Below are positions 1 to 6,938 of a stretch of 39,633 bases of DNA, piece after piece. The notes beneath the pieces are model-generated. The model was not told where the DNA came from, made no database searches, and was given only the letters and a program-made list of their open reading frames with translations. The stretch comes from Lentisphaerae bacterium GWF2_49_21 (lineage in GTDB: Bacteria; Verrucomicrobiota; Lentisphaeria; Victivallales; GWF2-50-93): positions 1 through 39,633 of the forward strand of contig MHBH01000011.1 in NCBI GenBank assembly GCA_001804805.1, written 5' to 3'. How positions within the stretch are numbered: position 1 is the first letter of the stretch; every line of letters starts with the position of its first letter. The position numbers and the translations under genes were made by a program.

Positions 1-95
1 ATTGAATTTCTTTGAATGATGGAATATAATGTAAATCCTTAAGGAGGGGTATTCACTACTACCCACTCATTTTAAGAAAGAACCGAAAATAACTG

Positions 96-2156
96 ATGCA
101 ATTTGGAAATACCATATTCCTATGGGGGCTTCTTGCGCTCCCGATCCCGATTATAATCCATCTGTATTTCAGGAGGAACAGGGTCCGTGTAAAATTTTCA
201 ACGACGCAGTTCTTCAGGAAGAGCGAAAAGTTCCTCGCATTCCGGAGAAGACTGAGGGATCTCCTCCTGCTGCTGCTGAGGACTCTTGCCATACTTTTCC
301 TGGTCTTTGCGCTTTCGTGCCCATCTATCGGAGGATTCAAATATCTCTCCGGAGGAAACGCCGATGCGGTGATAATTATTGACGATACCCTTTCAATGTG
401 CAGGAAAAATTCGTCCGGCGAGACCGCCTTCTCCTGCGCCCGCAGGAAGGCTCAGGAGATAATCGGTGCGCTTGGAACAGGGGATTCGGCCGCAGTGATA
501 TTCCTGTCCGGCAGGAAAGGAGTCTCCCTGACTCAGAGCATCAGGAAGGCCGATGAAGCCGTCAGGAACAGCGTCCTTTCGGGCTGCACAGGATCCTATT
601 CGGCGGGATTCAAGAAGGCATCGGAATATATAAGGTCATCCCAGAGTCCCAACCATGAGATCTACCTCATCTCGGATTTCCAGTCCAGCCAGGCGCCGTC
701 GCAGCCATACAGGGATTACGAGCTGAAGGACTCCAGGATATATTTCGTGGCGGTTTCGGGGACGCAGGAGAATCTTTCAGTGACGCGCGTATCCACCGGA
801 TTCAAGCCCAAGACGGTCAACAGGACCATGAGGGTGGAATATGATGTCGAGAATTCCGGCAGGTCCGAAAGCAAGACCGAACTGAATTTCGAAGTCAACG
901 GCAAGACGCTTGAAACGCGAGATCTGACCATTGCAGGCGGAGAGAAGAAGTCCGGAGAATTCTCCTTCGTCCCTCTTTCCGAAGGAGTCATCTCCGGTTC
1001 CGTCGGTGTGAAGGATGATCCCTACAGCATGGACAACAGGAGATATTTTGCCGTTTCCGTATCGAAGAATGTCAAGGTGCTTGCGGTCTATGAGGATGAA
1101 TTCGTTAAGACCGATCCGTATTTCTTCATCAGGCATGCCCTTGATCCGGACGGCACCGCCTCCAACGGCGTAAGCATACAGACTACGACCGTGAAGGAGA
1201 TTACACCCGAACTGCTTTCAGGAGTTCATGTCCTGCTGCTGGCCGATGTCGACGTGGTACCTGAAAAATATGCGTCGCGGATTTCGGACTATCTCAAAAA
1301 AGGCGGCACGGTGATTTCAATGCCCGGAACCAGGACGAAGGCGACAAGCATGTCCGGGATCATGGATGTTCTCAGGAAGGACGGCGTTTCCGCGGTAAAC
1401 GTCTACGGCCCCAGAGTTCCGCTGAAGAAGAACGGGATGACATTCAACGAGGATCTTTCGATAATGAACGAACTCCTGCAGCTGGACTACCTCTCATGGA
1501 AATACATGCAGGAGATCAATGCGGATCCTTCGGCAAAAGTCATGGCGTCCGCCGGCGGAAAAAATGTGATCGTCGAACGCAGGATCGGAAACGGCCGCTG
1601 GATCACGCTGGCATTTTCCGCGCGCAACGACTACTGCAACTGGCCGGAGCTGAAATCTTTTCCTGTAATCATGGTCCATCTGATCGACCATGCCGCGAAT
1701 GGGATGTCCGACATCAAGAATATAATCTGCGGGAACAAGATCATGCTGCTGCCGTCATCCGGTTCGGTCGATGTCTCGGAATCGTCCGGTACATCCAGGA
1801 TCAGTACCGTCAGAGGCAGGGCGTTTCCTTTCGAGGACACGTGGGTCCCGGGAGTAATCACATTCGACGGCGCCGACATAAGGGCGGCCGTTCTGGGAGG
1901 AGACGCGGAAGAGAGCAAGCCCGAAATTTTGCCGCGCGAAAAGCTGTCGACGTCGATCGTCGATCATGAGGTGAATTTCATCTCTCCGGATTCCACCGTC
2001 ATGGAACAGGTCGAATCCAGCAGGCAGGGAAGCAGTCTTGCAGGACTCTTCTTCGTCCTGCTGTTCTTTGCGGCTCTCATGGAATTCCTGATCGCCGACA
2101 GGCATCTGAAGTATTTCAATCCTGCACCGTCCGCAGTGAAGGGAGGGAAGTCCTGA
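96..2156 (+). CDS. BatA-like membrane protein with vWA domain
   Basis: This 686-residue protein has the aerotolerance-regulator (BatA) N-terminus: a first membrane helix at about residues 6-25, a basic stretch rich in arginine, and a second helix at 57-75. A von Willebrand A domain follows, with the metal-site motif D96-x-T98-x-S100, a DxTxS variant of the usual DxSxS. A middle region of beta-rich repeats precedes a C-terminal helix near 654-675. In other bacteria such proteins work with MoxR ATPases and DUF58 proteins in envelope stress; no MoxR is visible here, so it may lie upstream of the window. The gene ends in TGATG, overlapping the next start by one base, which indicates translational coupling. 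All three forward frames are closed just upstream, so no upstream gene reaches this start. The family call is good; the cellular role is inferred from the family. Confidence 0.85.
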   Translation: MQFGNTIFLWGLLALPIPIIIHLYFRRNRVRVKFSTTQFFRKSEKFLAFRRRLRDLLLLLLRTLAILFLVFALSCPSIGGFKYLSGGNADAVIIIDDTLSMCRKNSSGETAFSCARRKAQEIIGALGTGDSAAVIFLSGRKGVSLTQSIRKADEAVRNSVLSGCTGSYSAGFKKASEYIRSSQSPNHEIYLISDFQSSQAPSQPYRDYELKDSRIYFVAVSGTQENLSVTRVSTGFKPKTVNRTMRVEYDVENSGRSESKTELNFEVNGKTLETRDLTIAGGEKKSGEFSFVPLSEGVISGSVGVKDDPYSMDNRRYFAVSVSKNVKVLAVYEDEFVKTDPYFFIRHALDPDGTASNGVSIQTTTVKEITPELLSGVHVLLLADVDVVPEKYASRISDYLKKGGTVISMPGTRTKATSMSGIMDVLRKDGVSAVNVYGPRVPLKKNGMTFNEDLSIMNELLQLDYLSWKYMQEINADPSAKVMASAGGKNVIVERRIGNGRWITLAFSARNDYCNWPELKSFPVIMVHLIDHAANGMSDIKNIICGNKIMLLPSSGSVDVSESSGTSRISTVRGRAFPFEDTWVPGVITFDGADIRAAVLGGDAEESKPEILPREKLSTSIVDHEVNFISPDSTVMEQVESSRQGSSLAGLFFVLLFFAALMEFLIADRHLKYFNPAPSAVKGGKS

Positions 2157-4315
2157 TGCTTTATTTCTTCCCATTGGTCCCGGTGTGGCTTGTCTGCGTG
2201 ATAGTTATCGTCTCAATCATCGCGATCATCCTTTCACTGCGTTCCGGAAGCGGACATCTGCTGTCGTCAGGAAGAAAAAGGATGCTCATAGTACTGAGGT
2301 CGGCCTCGTTCCTTTGCCTGATAATCATGATCCTTTCACCGGTCTTGAACAAGATGGAGGAGAACAAGAAGACAGCCAACATCGTATTCCTGGTGGATTC
2401 TTCACTGTCTATGGGATGCGCCGATGAAAAAGGCGGGAAGACAAGATACGAAGCAGCAGTCAACTTCCTGAAGGACAGGAAATTTGCGAAGATCGCAGAA
2501 TATCCCGTCAGCTTCTATTCATTCAATGATGTCGCGGTCAAGAAGGATGGGACTGCGGAACTTGAAAAGATGAAAGCTTCAGGAGGCACGAATTTTGCGA
2601 CGGCGGTGAAGCAGGTCGACAAGGACATCGGGCTTTCAGAGACTGCCGCCATTGTCTTCGTCTCCGACGGAAGTGATTATTCAGGATTCAGGGGAGGAGA
2701 CATACAGGTTCCCGTCTACTGCGTGAGGACCGGCACCGATCTCGGAGGAAGCAAGGATCTCGGGATCGACTCCTTCAAATGTCCTGACAAGGCGCGTGTG
2801 AACGAGGAGGTTGAGCTGAGGGTGCCAATCACCATGCATGGGTTCGGCAAGGATCGCCCCATGGAGCTAGGCATATCCGAGGACGGGGTGATCAAGGAGC
2901 AGCGGAGGTTGAAACTCAATGAGGGAACGTTGACGGAGACGGTGAAGCATGTTTTCAAGACTGAAGGAGTGCATGTCCTGAAACTGCAGGTGGACAAGCT
3001 TCCCGGCGAAATCACATACCTGAACAATTCCCGCGAGATTGCGTTTGAAGTCGTAAAGGACGATTCCGAGACCGTCGTCTACTTCCCTGAACTCTCGAAC
3101 AGCTACAGGCCGATGATACGCTTCCTCGAGCAGAGCCAGGAGAAATTTACGGCGGTATACAAGGTCGCCGACGGAAAATATTCGCTCCGCGGCATCGATC
3201 CGGACCAGGCGTTCAAGAACGGCCTGCCCAGCTCTCCAGACAAGATGTCCCATGTGGGAACTTTCATCCTTGGTTCGCATAACAGGCCGGCGCTGACGGA
3301 CGCCGAGGAGAATCTCCTGGAAAAATATGTGAGCGCAGGAGGAAGCCTGATCCTGCTCGGAGGGAAGGAGGCCTTTGGCGTTCTTCCGGAAAGTTCCCCT
3401 GTCAGGAGGCTGTCGCCATTCGTGCATGCCGACGATTCCTTCATCTCCGGGAACTTCAAGGTTTCGGTGAACGATACGGAGTCGGACAGTTTCTCGGACA
3501 GGATCCGGGAGATAATCGCCCGGAACGCCAATGATCCTGAATTCGTCCTTAAATCCGTCAACTCGGTGAAGCTTGTCAAAAGCAGCGCCAAGGTCATCCT
3601 CTGGGCGGACTCGCAGGGCGGAAGACTGCCGCTTGTCGCAGTGCAGCATTTCGGGAAAGGCGTCGTGATAGGCGTGCTTTCAAATTCGTTCCCGCTGTGG
3701 GGGAATACGTCGTCGAGGACTGAAAACTTCAACGATTTCTGGAAGCAGCTCCTGAATTATTCGCAGTCCGGAAACGAGAGCGACATCCTAAAGATATCGG
3801 TGAACAAGACCGAGCTTGTGCCGGGCGACAGCCTGGAGGTGAATGCGATAGTCAGCATCCCTGAAGACAAGGACACCGGCATTAAAGTCAATGCTGATCT
3901 CTACAATACTGCGACCCGTGCAGTGTATCTTTCTCTTCCGATGGAGAGGAGGGGCGGATTCTACAAGTGCACCTTCAATTCCATCAAGCCCGGCAGATAT
4001 ATGCTGAAGGTCTCATGTGCCGGCAAGGACAAGATACTGCGCCAGAGGTTCAAGCTGATACTTTCCGGCGAGAGCATAAGGGAGAGCCAGGATGTCAGGT
4101 CTGAGATGTCCCGTTTCCTTGAATATTCCACTGCAAAGCATATTTATAGTACTGATGAGCGTAGCAGGCTGGAGAGCGACATCTACGAGAGCATGTCGAA
4201 GAACAAGGTCGAGAGGGAGGAAAGGCTTGTCTTCGAGACGCCATGGTTCTTCATGGTGCTGCTGACGCTTCTCGTGGCGGAATGGATCCTCAGGAGGAAA
4301 TTCAACCTGACATGA
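2156..4315 (+). CDS. Membrane vWA protein with class I glutamine-amidotransferase-like domain
   Basis: This 719-residue protein starts with two membrane helices (about 8-28 and 42-62). A vWA domain with a perfect DSSLS metal site (D81, S83, S85) follows. The middle (roughly 305-505) reads like the GATase-1-like fold seen in the large vWA proteins of Planctomycetes/Lentisphaerae Bat-type operons, with a glycine-rich AGGSLILLGG strand-turn. I see no catalytic Cys-His-Glu triad, so this part is probably structural. A C-terminal helix close to the end anchors the protein again. The start codon overlaps the upstream stop (TGATG), so the two vWA proteins are made together and likely form a membrane complex. 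The next in-frame member of the set may be displaced by the insert that begins right behind this gene. Confidence 0.82.
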   Translation: MLYFFPLVPVWLVCVIVIVSIIAIILSLRSGSGHLLSSGRKRMLIVLRSASFLCLIIMILSPVLNKMEENKKTANIVFLVDSSLSMGCADEKGGKTRYEAAVNFLKDRKFAKIAEYPVSFYSFNDVAVKKDGTAELEKMKASGGTNFATAVKQVDKDIGLSETAAIVFVSDGSDYSGFRGGDIQVPVYCVRTGTDLGGSKDLGIDSFKCPDKARVNEEVELRVPITMHGFGKDRPMELGISEDGVIKEQRRLKLNEGTLTETVKHVFKTEGVHVLKLQVDKLPGEITYLNNSREIAFEVVKDDSETVVYFPELSNSYRPMIRFLEQSQEKFTAVYKVADGKYSLRGIDPDQAFKNGLPSSPDKMSHVGTFILGSHNRPALTDAEENLLEKYVSAGGSLILLGGKEAFGVLPESSPVRRLSPFVHADDSFISGNFKVSVNDTESDSFSDRIREIIARNANDPEFVLKSVNSVKLVKSSAKVILWADSQGGRLPLVAVQHFGKGVVIGVLSNSFPLWGNTSSRTENFNDFWKQLLNYSQSGNESDILKISVNKTELVPGDSLEVNAIVSIPEDKDTGIKVNADLYNTATRAVYLSLPMERRGGFYKCTFNSIKPGRYMLKVSCAGKDKILRQRFKLILSGESIRESQDVRSEMSRFLEYSTAKHIYSTDERSRLESDIYESMSKNKVEREERLVFETPWFFMVLLTLLVAEWILRRKFNLT

Positions 4316-4532
4316 AAAGGAGATTCGGCCACAGACTTGCACAGACCTTAGCAGACCGCGATTACCAAATACATCATAATTTATTGGCGCATTTGTTTGG
4401 TAATACAGGCTTGACTATGTTACCATACATTATGATGAATAATCATATTAGTATAGTAAGTCGCTTGAACCGGTTACCATACAGTATATCTTACAGCGGA
4501 CAATGTATGGTAACCTTGAATGGGGAGGTAAA
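4316..4532 (+). promoter_or_regulatory. Intergenic region with phased CAGAC repeats and GTTACCATACA operator-like sites
   Basis: Three CAGAC words start at 4332, 4342 and 4352, exactly one helical turn apart. Further on, the 11-mer GTTACCATACA occurs at 4419-4429 and 4473-4483 and in inverse orientation at 4504-4514. The last two extend to a perfect 12-bp inverted repeat (4472-4483 with 4504-4515, 20-base spacer). A partial inverse site, TTTGGTAATA, lies at 4396. TTGAAC at 4465 could be a -35 box with TATCTT at 4487 as -10. The region leads straight into the small basic gene, so these are probably its operators. Regulator and promoter are not proven. Confidence 0.5.
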
Positions 4533-4847
4533 ATGGCAATCAAGGGCATATTGAGGGAGGAGCTTGAAAACTCCTTGAAGATGAAGGCCGACTACGAAAG
4601 GGAGCTTGCAAAGCTTCCACGGGGAAGTCTGGCGAAAAGGAAGATCAAGGGGAAGCATTATTATTATCTGATATATCGTGAACACGGCAAGGTAAGGTCT
4701 GACTACAAGGGTAAGGTGAAGGAGAAGATAATACGTGAATATGCAGAGGCAAAGAAATACAGGGCCAAATATCGGCATCTCCTCTCCAGGGTCAAGAAGG
4801 AAATAAGATTTCTAAAGGGGGCGCTCCGTGGAAAAGAAGACGTATGA
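4533..4847 (+). CDS. Small basic protein of an uncharacterised accessory family
   Basis: This 104-residue protein is highly charged and lysine-rich, with a KGKHYYYLIYREHGKV segment that looks like a small beta-hairpin, flanked by helices that may form a coiled coil. I recognise the pattern from small proteins of accessory regions (possibly the DUF6788 type, number not certain) that often sit beside nucleotidyltransferase or other toxin-like genes; none is intact here. The start at 4533 is chosen over an upstream ATG at 4503 because GGGGAGG lies just ahead of it and family members begin near MAIKG. The upstream ATG would sit inside the inverted repeat. The gene shares an ATGA overlap with the following 39-codon ORF. 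A nucleic-acid-binding role is a guess from the charge. Confidence 0.6.
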   Translation: MAIKGILREELENSLKMKADYERELAKLPRGSLAKRKIKGKHYYYLIYREHGKVRSDYKGKVKEKIIREYAEAKKYRAKYRHLLSRVKKEIRFLKGALRGKEDV

Positions 4848-4963
4848 AAAAGGAAGATTCCATAAGTAAGATGTTCGGCAAGATGCACAAGAAATGGCAG
4901 ACAACTGTCATTAAAAACCTCAAGTCGGCAGGGAAAGATGAAATTGTGGAGATCCTTAATTAA
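4844..4963 (+). CDS. 39-residue coupled small protein
   Basis: This ORF starts in an ATGA overlap with the stop of the preceding gene and encodes 39 residues, basic and amphipathic (MKKEDSISKMFGKMHKK...VEILN). I do not recognise a family. The exact ATGA junction and ordinary codon use argue for translation. It may be a genuine microprotein partner or the surviving N-terminus of a longer second gene, since related small basic genes are often followed by a full-size partner. The sequence after the stop shows no in-frame continuation that looks coding. Confidence 0.4.
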   Translation: MKKEDSISKMFGKMHKKWQTTVIKNLKSAGKDEIVEILN

Positions 4964-5085
4964 TGCGTAATGGATTCTCGGGAGGAGAGTCGACCTGATA
5001 TGAAAGAACCACTATTCAATTTTATAGCTTGGCTCAATGCTCGGATATTCAATTCCAGCAAATGTCTTCAGGATTGCTTCAAAAA

Positions 5086-5847
5086 TTACCAAGGCATGAA
5101 TTCTGAATGATACGTTGTTTGATTTTGGGAAACAATCTTTTTAGTTAACGATAGGTTGGCAATTGGATTAAATGTAGTTGTCATTTTGGGTAAATTTGTC
5201 AAATTACTAACGACCACCAAGCTATATTCATCTTTATATTCTTGGGCTTTCATATATTCATTTTCAGTAAGCCTGATACTCCCGGAAGACTCTCTAATAC
5301 CTTTTATTTCAGCCAAAAAATATTTTCCAGACATCTGAACTTGAAAATCATAGCCATCCCCAAGCAATCTAGCATCATCCAGTATGCCAGTAGAAAAAGA
5401 ATCTATGGTCTGATAGTTATTCATAAAGTAAAGTTCGGCTTCTTTCCCAGTTTCTTGAAGTTGCTTAAAACGACTTTTCGTCACAGGGCTGACAGCTGTT
5501 GGTTTTAATATTACCCCAAATTTGCCTTCAATGTAGATTTTGACAATTCCAGAGTATTGCACGGCATCGAGATTTCCAAACAATGAATCAATAAGAATTT
5601 TCCTGTGAATATATGCATTGCCTTTTTGCCACCAGCCTTTTCTGCCGCTGTCAAAAAATGGGTCAAAAAGGTCTTGACGGTTTTTTACAGTACCAGGTGT
5701 TTCTGCAATTTTTAATTCTACAATATACTGATAGAAGGCTTTTTTTGTTCTAACCCCAAACTCTTTAAAAAAACACATACCGAACTTTGCCAATCCGTAG
5801 CCTATTAAATTCAGTATTTCGTAGTTTTCATGTTTGCCGTTATTCAT
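5086..5847 (-). CDS. DUF3883 (NO VEIN C-terminal)-like nuclease-fold protein
   Basis: This 253-residue protein has a C-terminal half that fits the DUF3883 domain: helix with GKEAELYF (near 134-141), then LLGDGYDFQV (161-170), YFLAEIKG (176-183), SGSIRLTENEY and a YSLVVVSNL strand. D167, E180 and K182 line up as a PD-(D/E)xK catalytic set, so a DNase role is plausible. The N-terminal 130 residues are unfamiliar and could recognise DNA or a partner. DUF3883 domains are frequent in restriction and defence proteins. The gene is visibly AT-rich against the surrounding chromosome, suggesting transfer. It runs opposite to the small basic gene and has no obvious methyltransferase partner nearby. No strong ribosome site precedes the ATG. 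Confidence 0.65.
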   Translation of the reverse strand: MNNGKHENYEILNLIGYGLAKFGMCFFKEFGVRTKKAFYQYIVELKIAETPGTVKNRQDLFDPFFDSGRKGWWQKGNAYIHRKILIDSLFGNLDAVQYSGIVKIYIEGKFGVILKPTAVSPVTKSRFKQLQETGKEAELYFMNNYQTIDSFSTGILDDARLLGDGYDFQVQMSGKYFLAEIKGIRESSGSIRLTENEYMKAQEYKDEYSLVVVSNLTNLPKMTTTFNPIANLSLTKKIVSQNQTTYHSEFMPW

Positions 5848-5942
5848 TTTAAGACTTCTTGTGTCTAAATCAGTTTTGACTTCAATTACTGGAAATATTG
5901 CTATTTATCCACTCTGACAAACAATAAAAAGGTTTAAGGAAA

Positions 5943-6344
5943 TTACGAAATCCAATCAATTTTCAACTCCTTTTCAAGCTCCCTGAATTCCGGATCGCCG
6001 GTTAGAAGTTCGGCTTTCTTTGCCTTTGCCAATGCGGCGGCAAAGGCGTCGGCCAGGGAGATCTTATACTTGTATTTGAAGTCGGATGCGATATTCGCAA
6101 GTTCGAGATCAGCCGGAACAATCTCAATGGGGAGGCGTGTCAGAGAGAAAGATGCCAGAATCCATTCCTGAGGACCACTTTTCCTCTTGGATATATAGGC
6201 AACTTCGGCCCAATTTACAGAGGACATGTAGATTTCCGCACGGTCTTGGATGGCAAGATGGAGGATCTGCTTCACCTTTTCCGCTCCAGATTCGTTGTAC
6301 AGGTAGGAAAGGACGGCAAAGCTGTCAAGAACATGTCTTTTCAT
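5943..6344 (-). CDS. vapC: VapC-type PIN-domain ribonuclease toxin
   Basis: This 133-residue PIN-domain protein has the full acidic tetrad: D7 (VLDSFAVLSYL), E47 (NWAEV), D99 (SLADAFAAALA) and D117 (TGDPEF). VapC toxins are metal-dependent endoribonucleases that cut tRNA or rRNA and are silenced by their antitoxin. The start is set at MKRHVLDS because PIN toxins begin only a few residues before the first aspartate, and because it then lies one base after the stop of the AbrB-type antitoxin gene. A longer reading would run into that gene. The pair is a standard two-gene toxin-antitoxin operon inserted in the Bat-like region. Confidence 0.9.
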   Translation of the reverse strand: MKRHVLDSFAVLSYLYNESGAEKVKQILHLAIQDRAEIYMSSVNWAEVAYISKRKSGPQEWILASFSLTRLPIEIVPADLELANIASDFKYKYKISLADAFAAALAKAKKAELLTGDPEFRELEKELKIDWIS

Positions 6345-6345
6345 G

Positions 6346-6588
6346 TCATTTGTCCTTCGCGAGTTCTTCTTTGCGTTCTTTCCGGAGTTCCTCGGTAGCG
6401 GATACGCCATCCTTGGACTTCAGCATCCCACAGAGGGAATTGACGAACTCGCCTGTCACCGGCTGAATAGTTATCTTGCCGTCATGGTCATCAAACACTA
6501 TCTTTGTCCCCTCTCCTATGGAGTATTTTCTCCGAAGGAGTGACGGAATGACAAGCTGTCCTTTTGTCGTTACCTGTGCCACCATCAT
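6346..6588 (-). CDS. vapB: AbrB/MazE-family antitoxin (VapB-like)
   Basis: This 80-residue protein begins with the swapped-hairpin AbrB DNA-binding domain: VAQVTTKGQLVIPSLLRRKYSIGEGTKIVF, about residues 3-32. A KITIQPV strand and a charged C-terminal tail, which should wrap the VapC toxin, follow. The ATG at 6588 is chosen because AGAGGTG lies immediately upstream; the longer reading from 6618 would start inside the predicted promoter. The antitoxin gene comes first and the toxin follows after a single base, so translation is tightly linked. The complex is expected to repress its own promoter. Confidence 0.88.
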   Translation of the reverse strand: MMVAQVTTKGQLVIPSLLRRKYSIGEGTKIVFDDHDGKITIQPVTGEFVNSLCGMLKSKDGVSATEELRKERKEELAKDK

Positions 6589-6609
6589 GGTATCACCTCT
6601 TTTTATAAT

Positions 6610-6637
6610 ATCATACACTGATCATAATGAAAGTCAA
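6610..6637 (-). promoter_or_regulatory. Predicted sigma70 promoter of the vapBC operon
   Basis: On the minus strand TTGACT (6632-6637) and TATGAT (6610-6615) are separated by 16 bases and precede the antitoxin ATG by about 20 bases. The placement supports the shorter antitoxin start. Confidence 0.65.
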
Positions 6638-6733
6638 GATGTAAATGTAAGAAATAATAAATATGTAAGAAAAATGGCGACTATCACAGGCTATATATGA
6701 AAAAATGATACGTTCTGTAGGGACGGAAAATAT

Positions 6734-6820
6734 TTCGCCCCTTCAGGGCGAATCAAATTATTGGATTCGACCCCCTATGGTTGAAACCATAGGCTGTGTT
6801 ATTCAACGCATTTCATGCGT
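6734..6820. repeat. Array of three consecutive perfect hairpins
   Basis: Three perfect stems follow each other within 87 bases. TTCGCCC pairs with GGGCGAA (6734-6740/6746-6752, 5-base loop). CCTATGGTT pairs with AACCATAGG (6774-6782/6785-6793, 2-base centre). ACGCAT pairs with ATGCGT (6806-6811/6815-6820, 3-base loop). The array lies between the vapBC promoter and the next forward gene. It resembles dispersed extragenic repeats, but no second copy is in the window, so that remains a suggestion. Confidence 0.55.
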
Positions 6821-6938
6821 AAAGATAAATACTAAAATCACAGGGAAAACCTCATCTTTTCCGTTGGCTGGTAGGGTTTCGGATGAAAAAGAGTGTAAAT
6901 TAATGAGCCTGATAGCGTATTATATGCAGGGAAAAAGA

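Noticed and set aside
41-96. AAGGAGGGG near the window start as ribosome site for the first gene, and an overlapping upstream gene ending in TGATG
   Set aside because: The purine run is over 40 bases from the ATG, and a TAA at 73-75 closes the frame that would end at the TGA.
2867-3732. Minus-strand ORFs of 209 and 260 codons inside the second vWA gene
   Set aside because: They lack recognisable domains and start signals and lie fully inside a clear vWA gene.
4316-4532. A CRISPR array from the repeated GTTACCATACA words
   Set aside because: The words are only 11-12 bases long, occur in both orientations and have unequal spacing, which fits operators.
4970-5110. A 46-codon forward ORF (MDSREESRPDMKEP...) after the 39-residue ORF
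   Set aside because: It overlaps the end of the convincing DUF3883 gene on the other strand, has no well-placed ribosome site and matches nothing.
6705-6938. N-terminal extension of the Sm-like secreted protein
   Set aside because: The frame is open, but the region is a hairpin array and the Sec signal peptide begins only at 6939.
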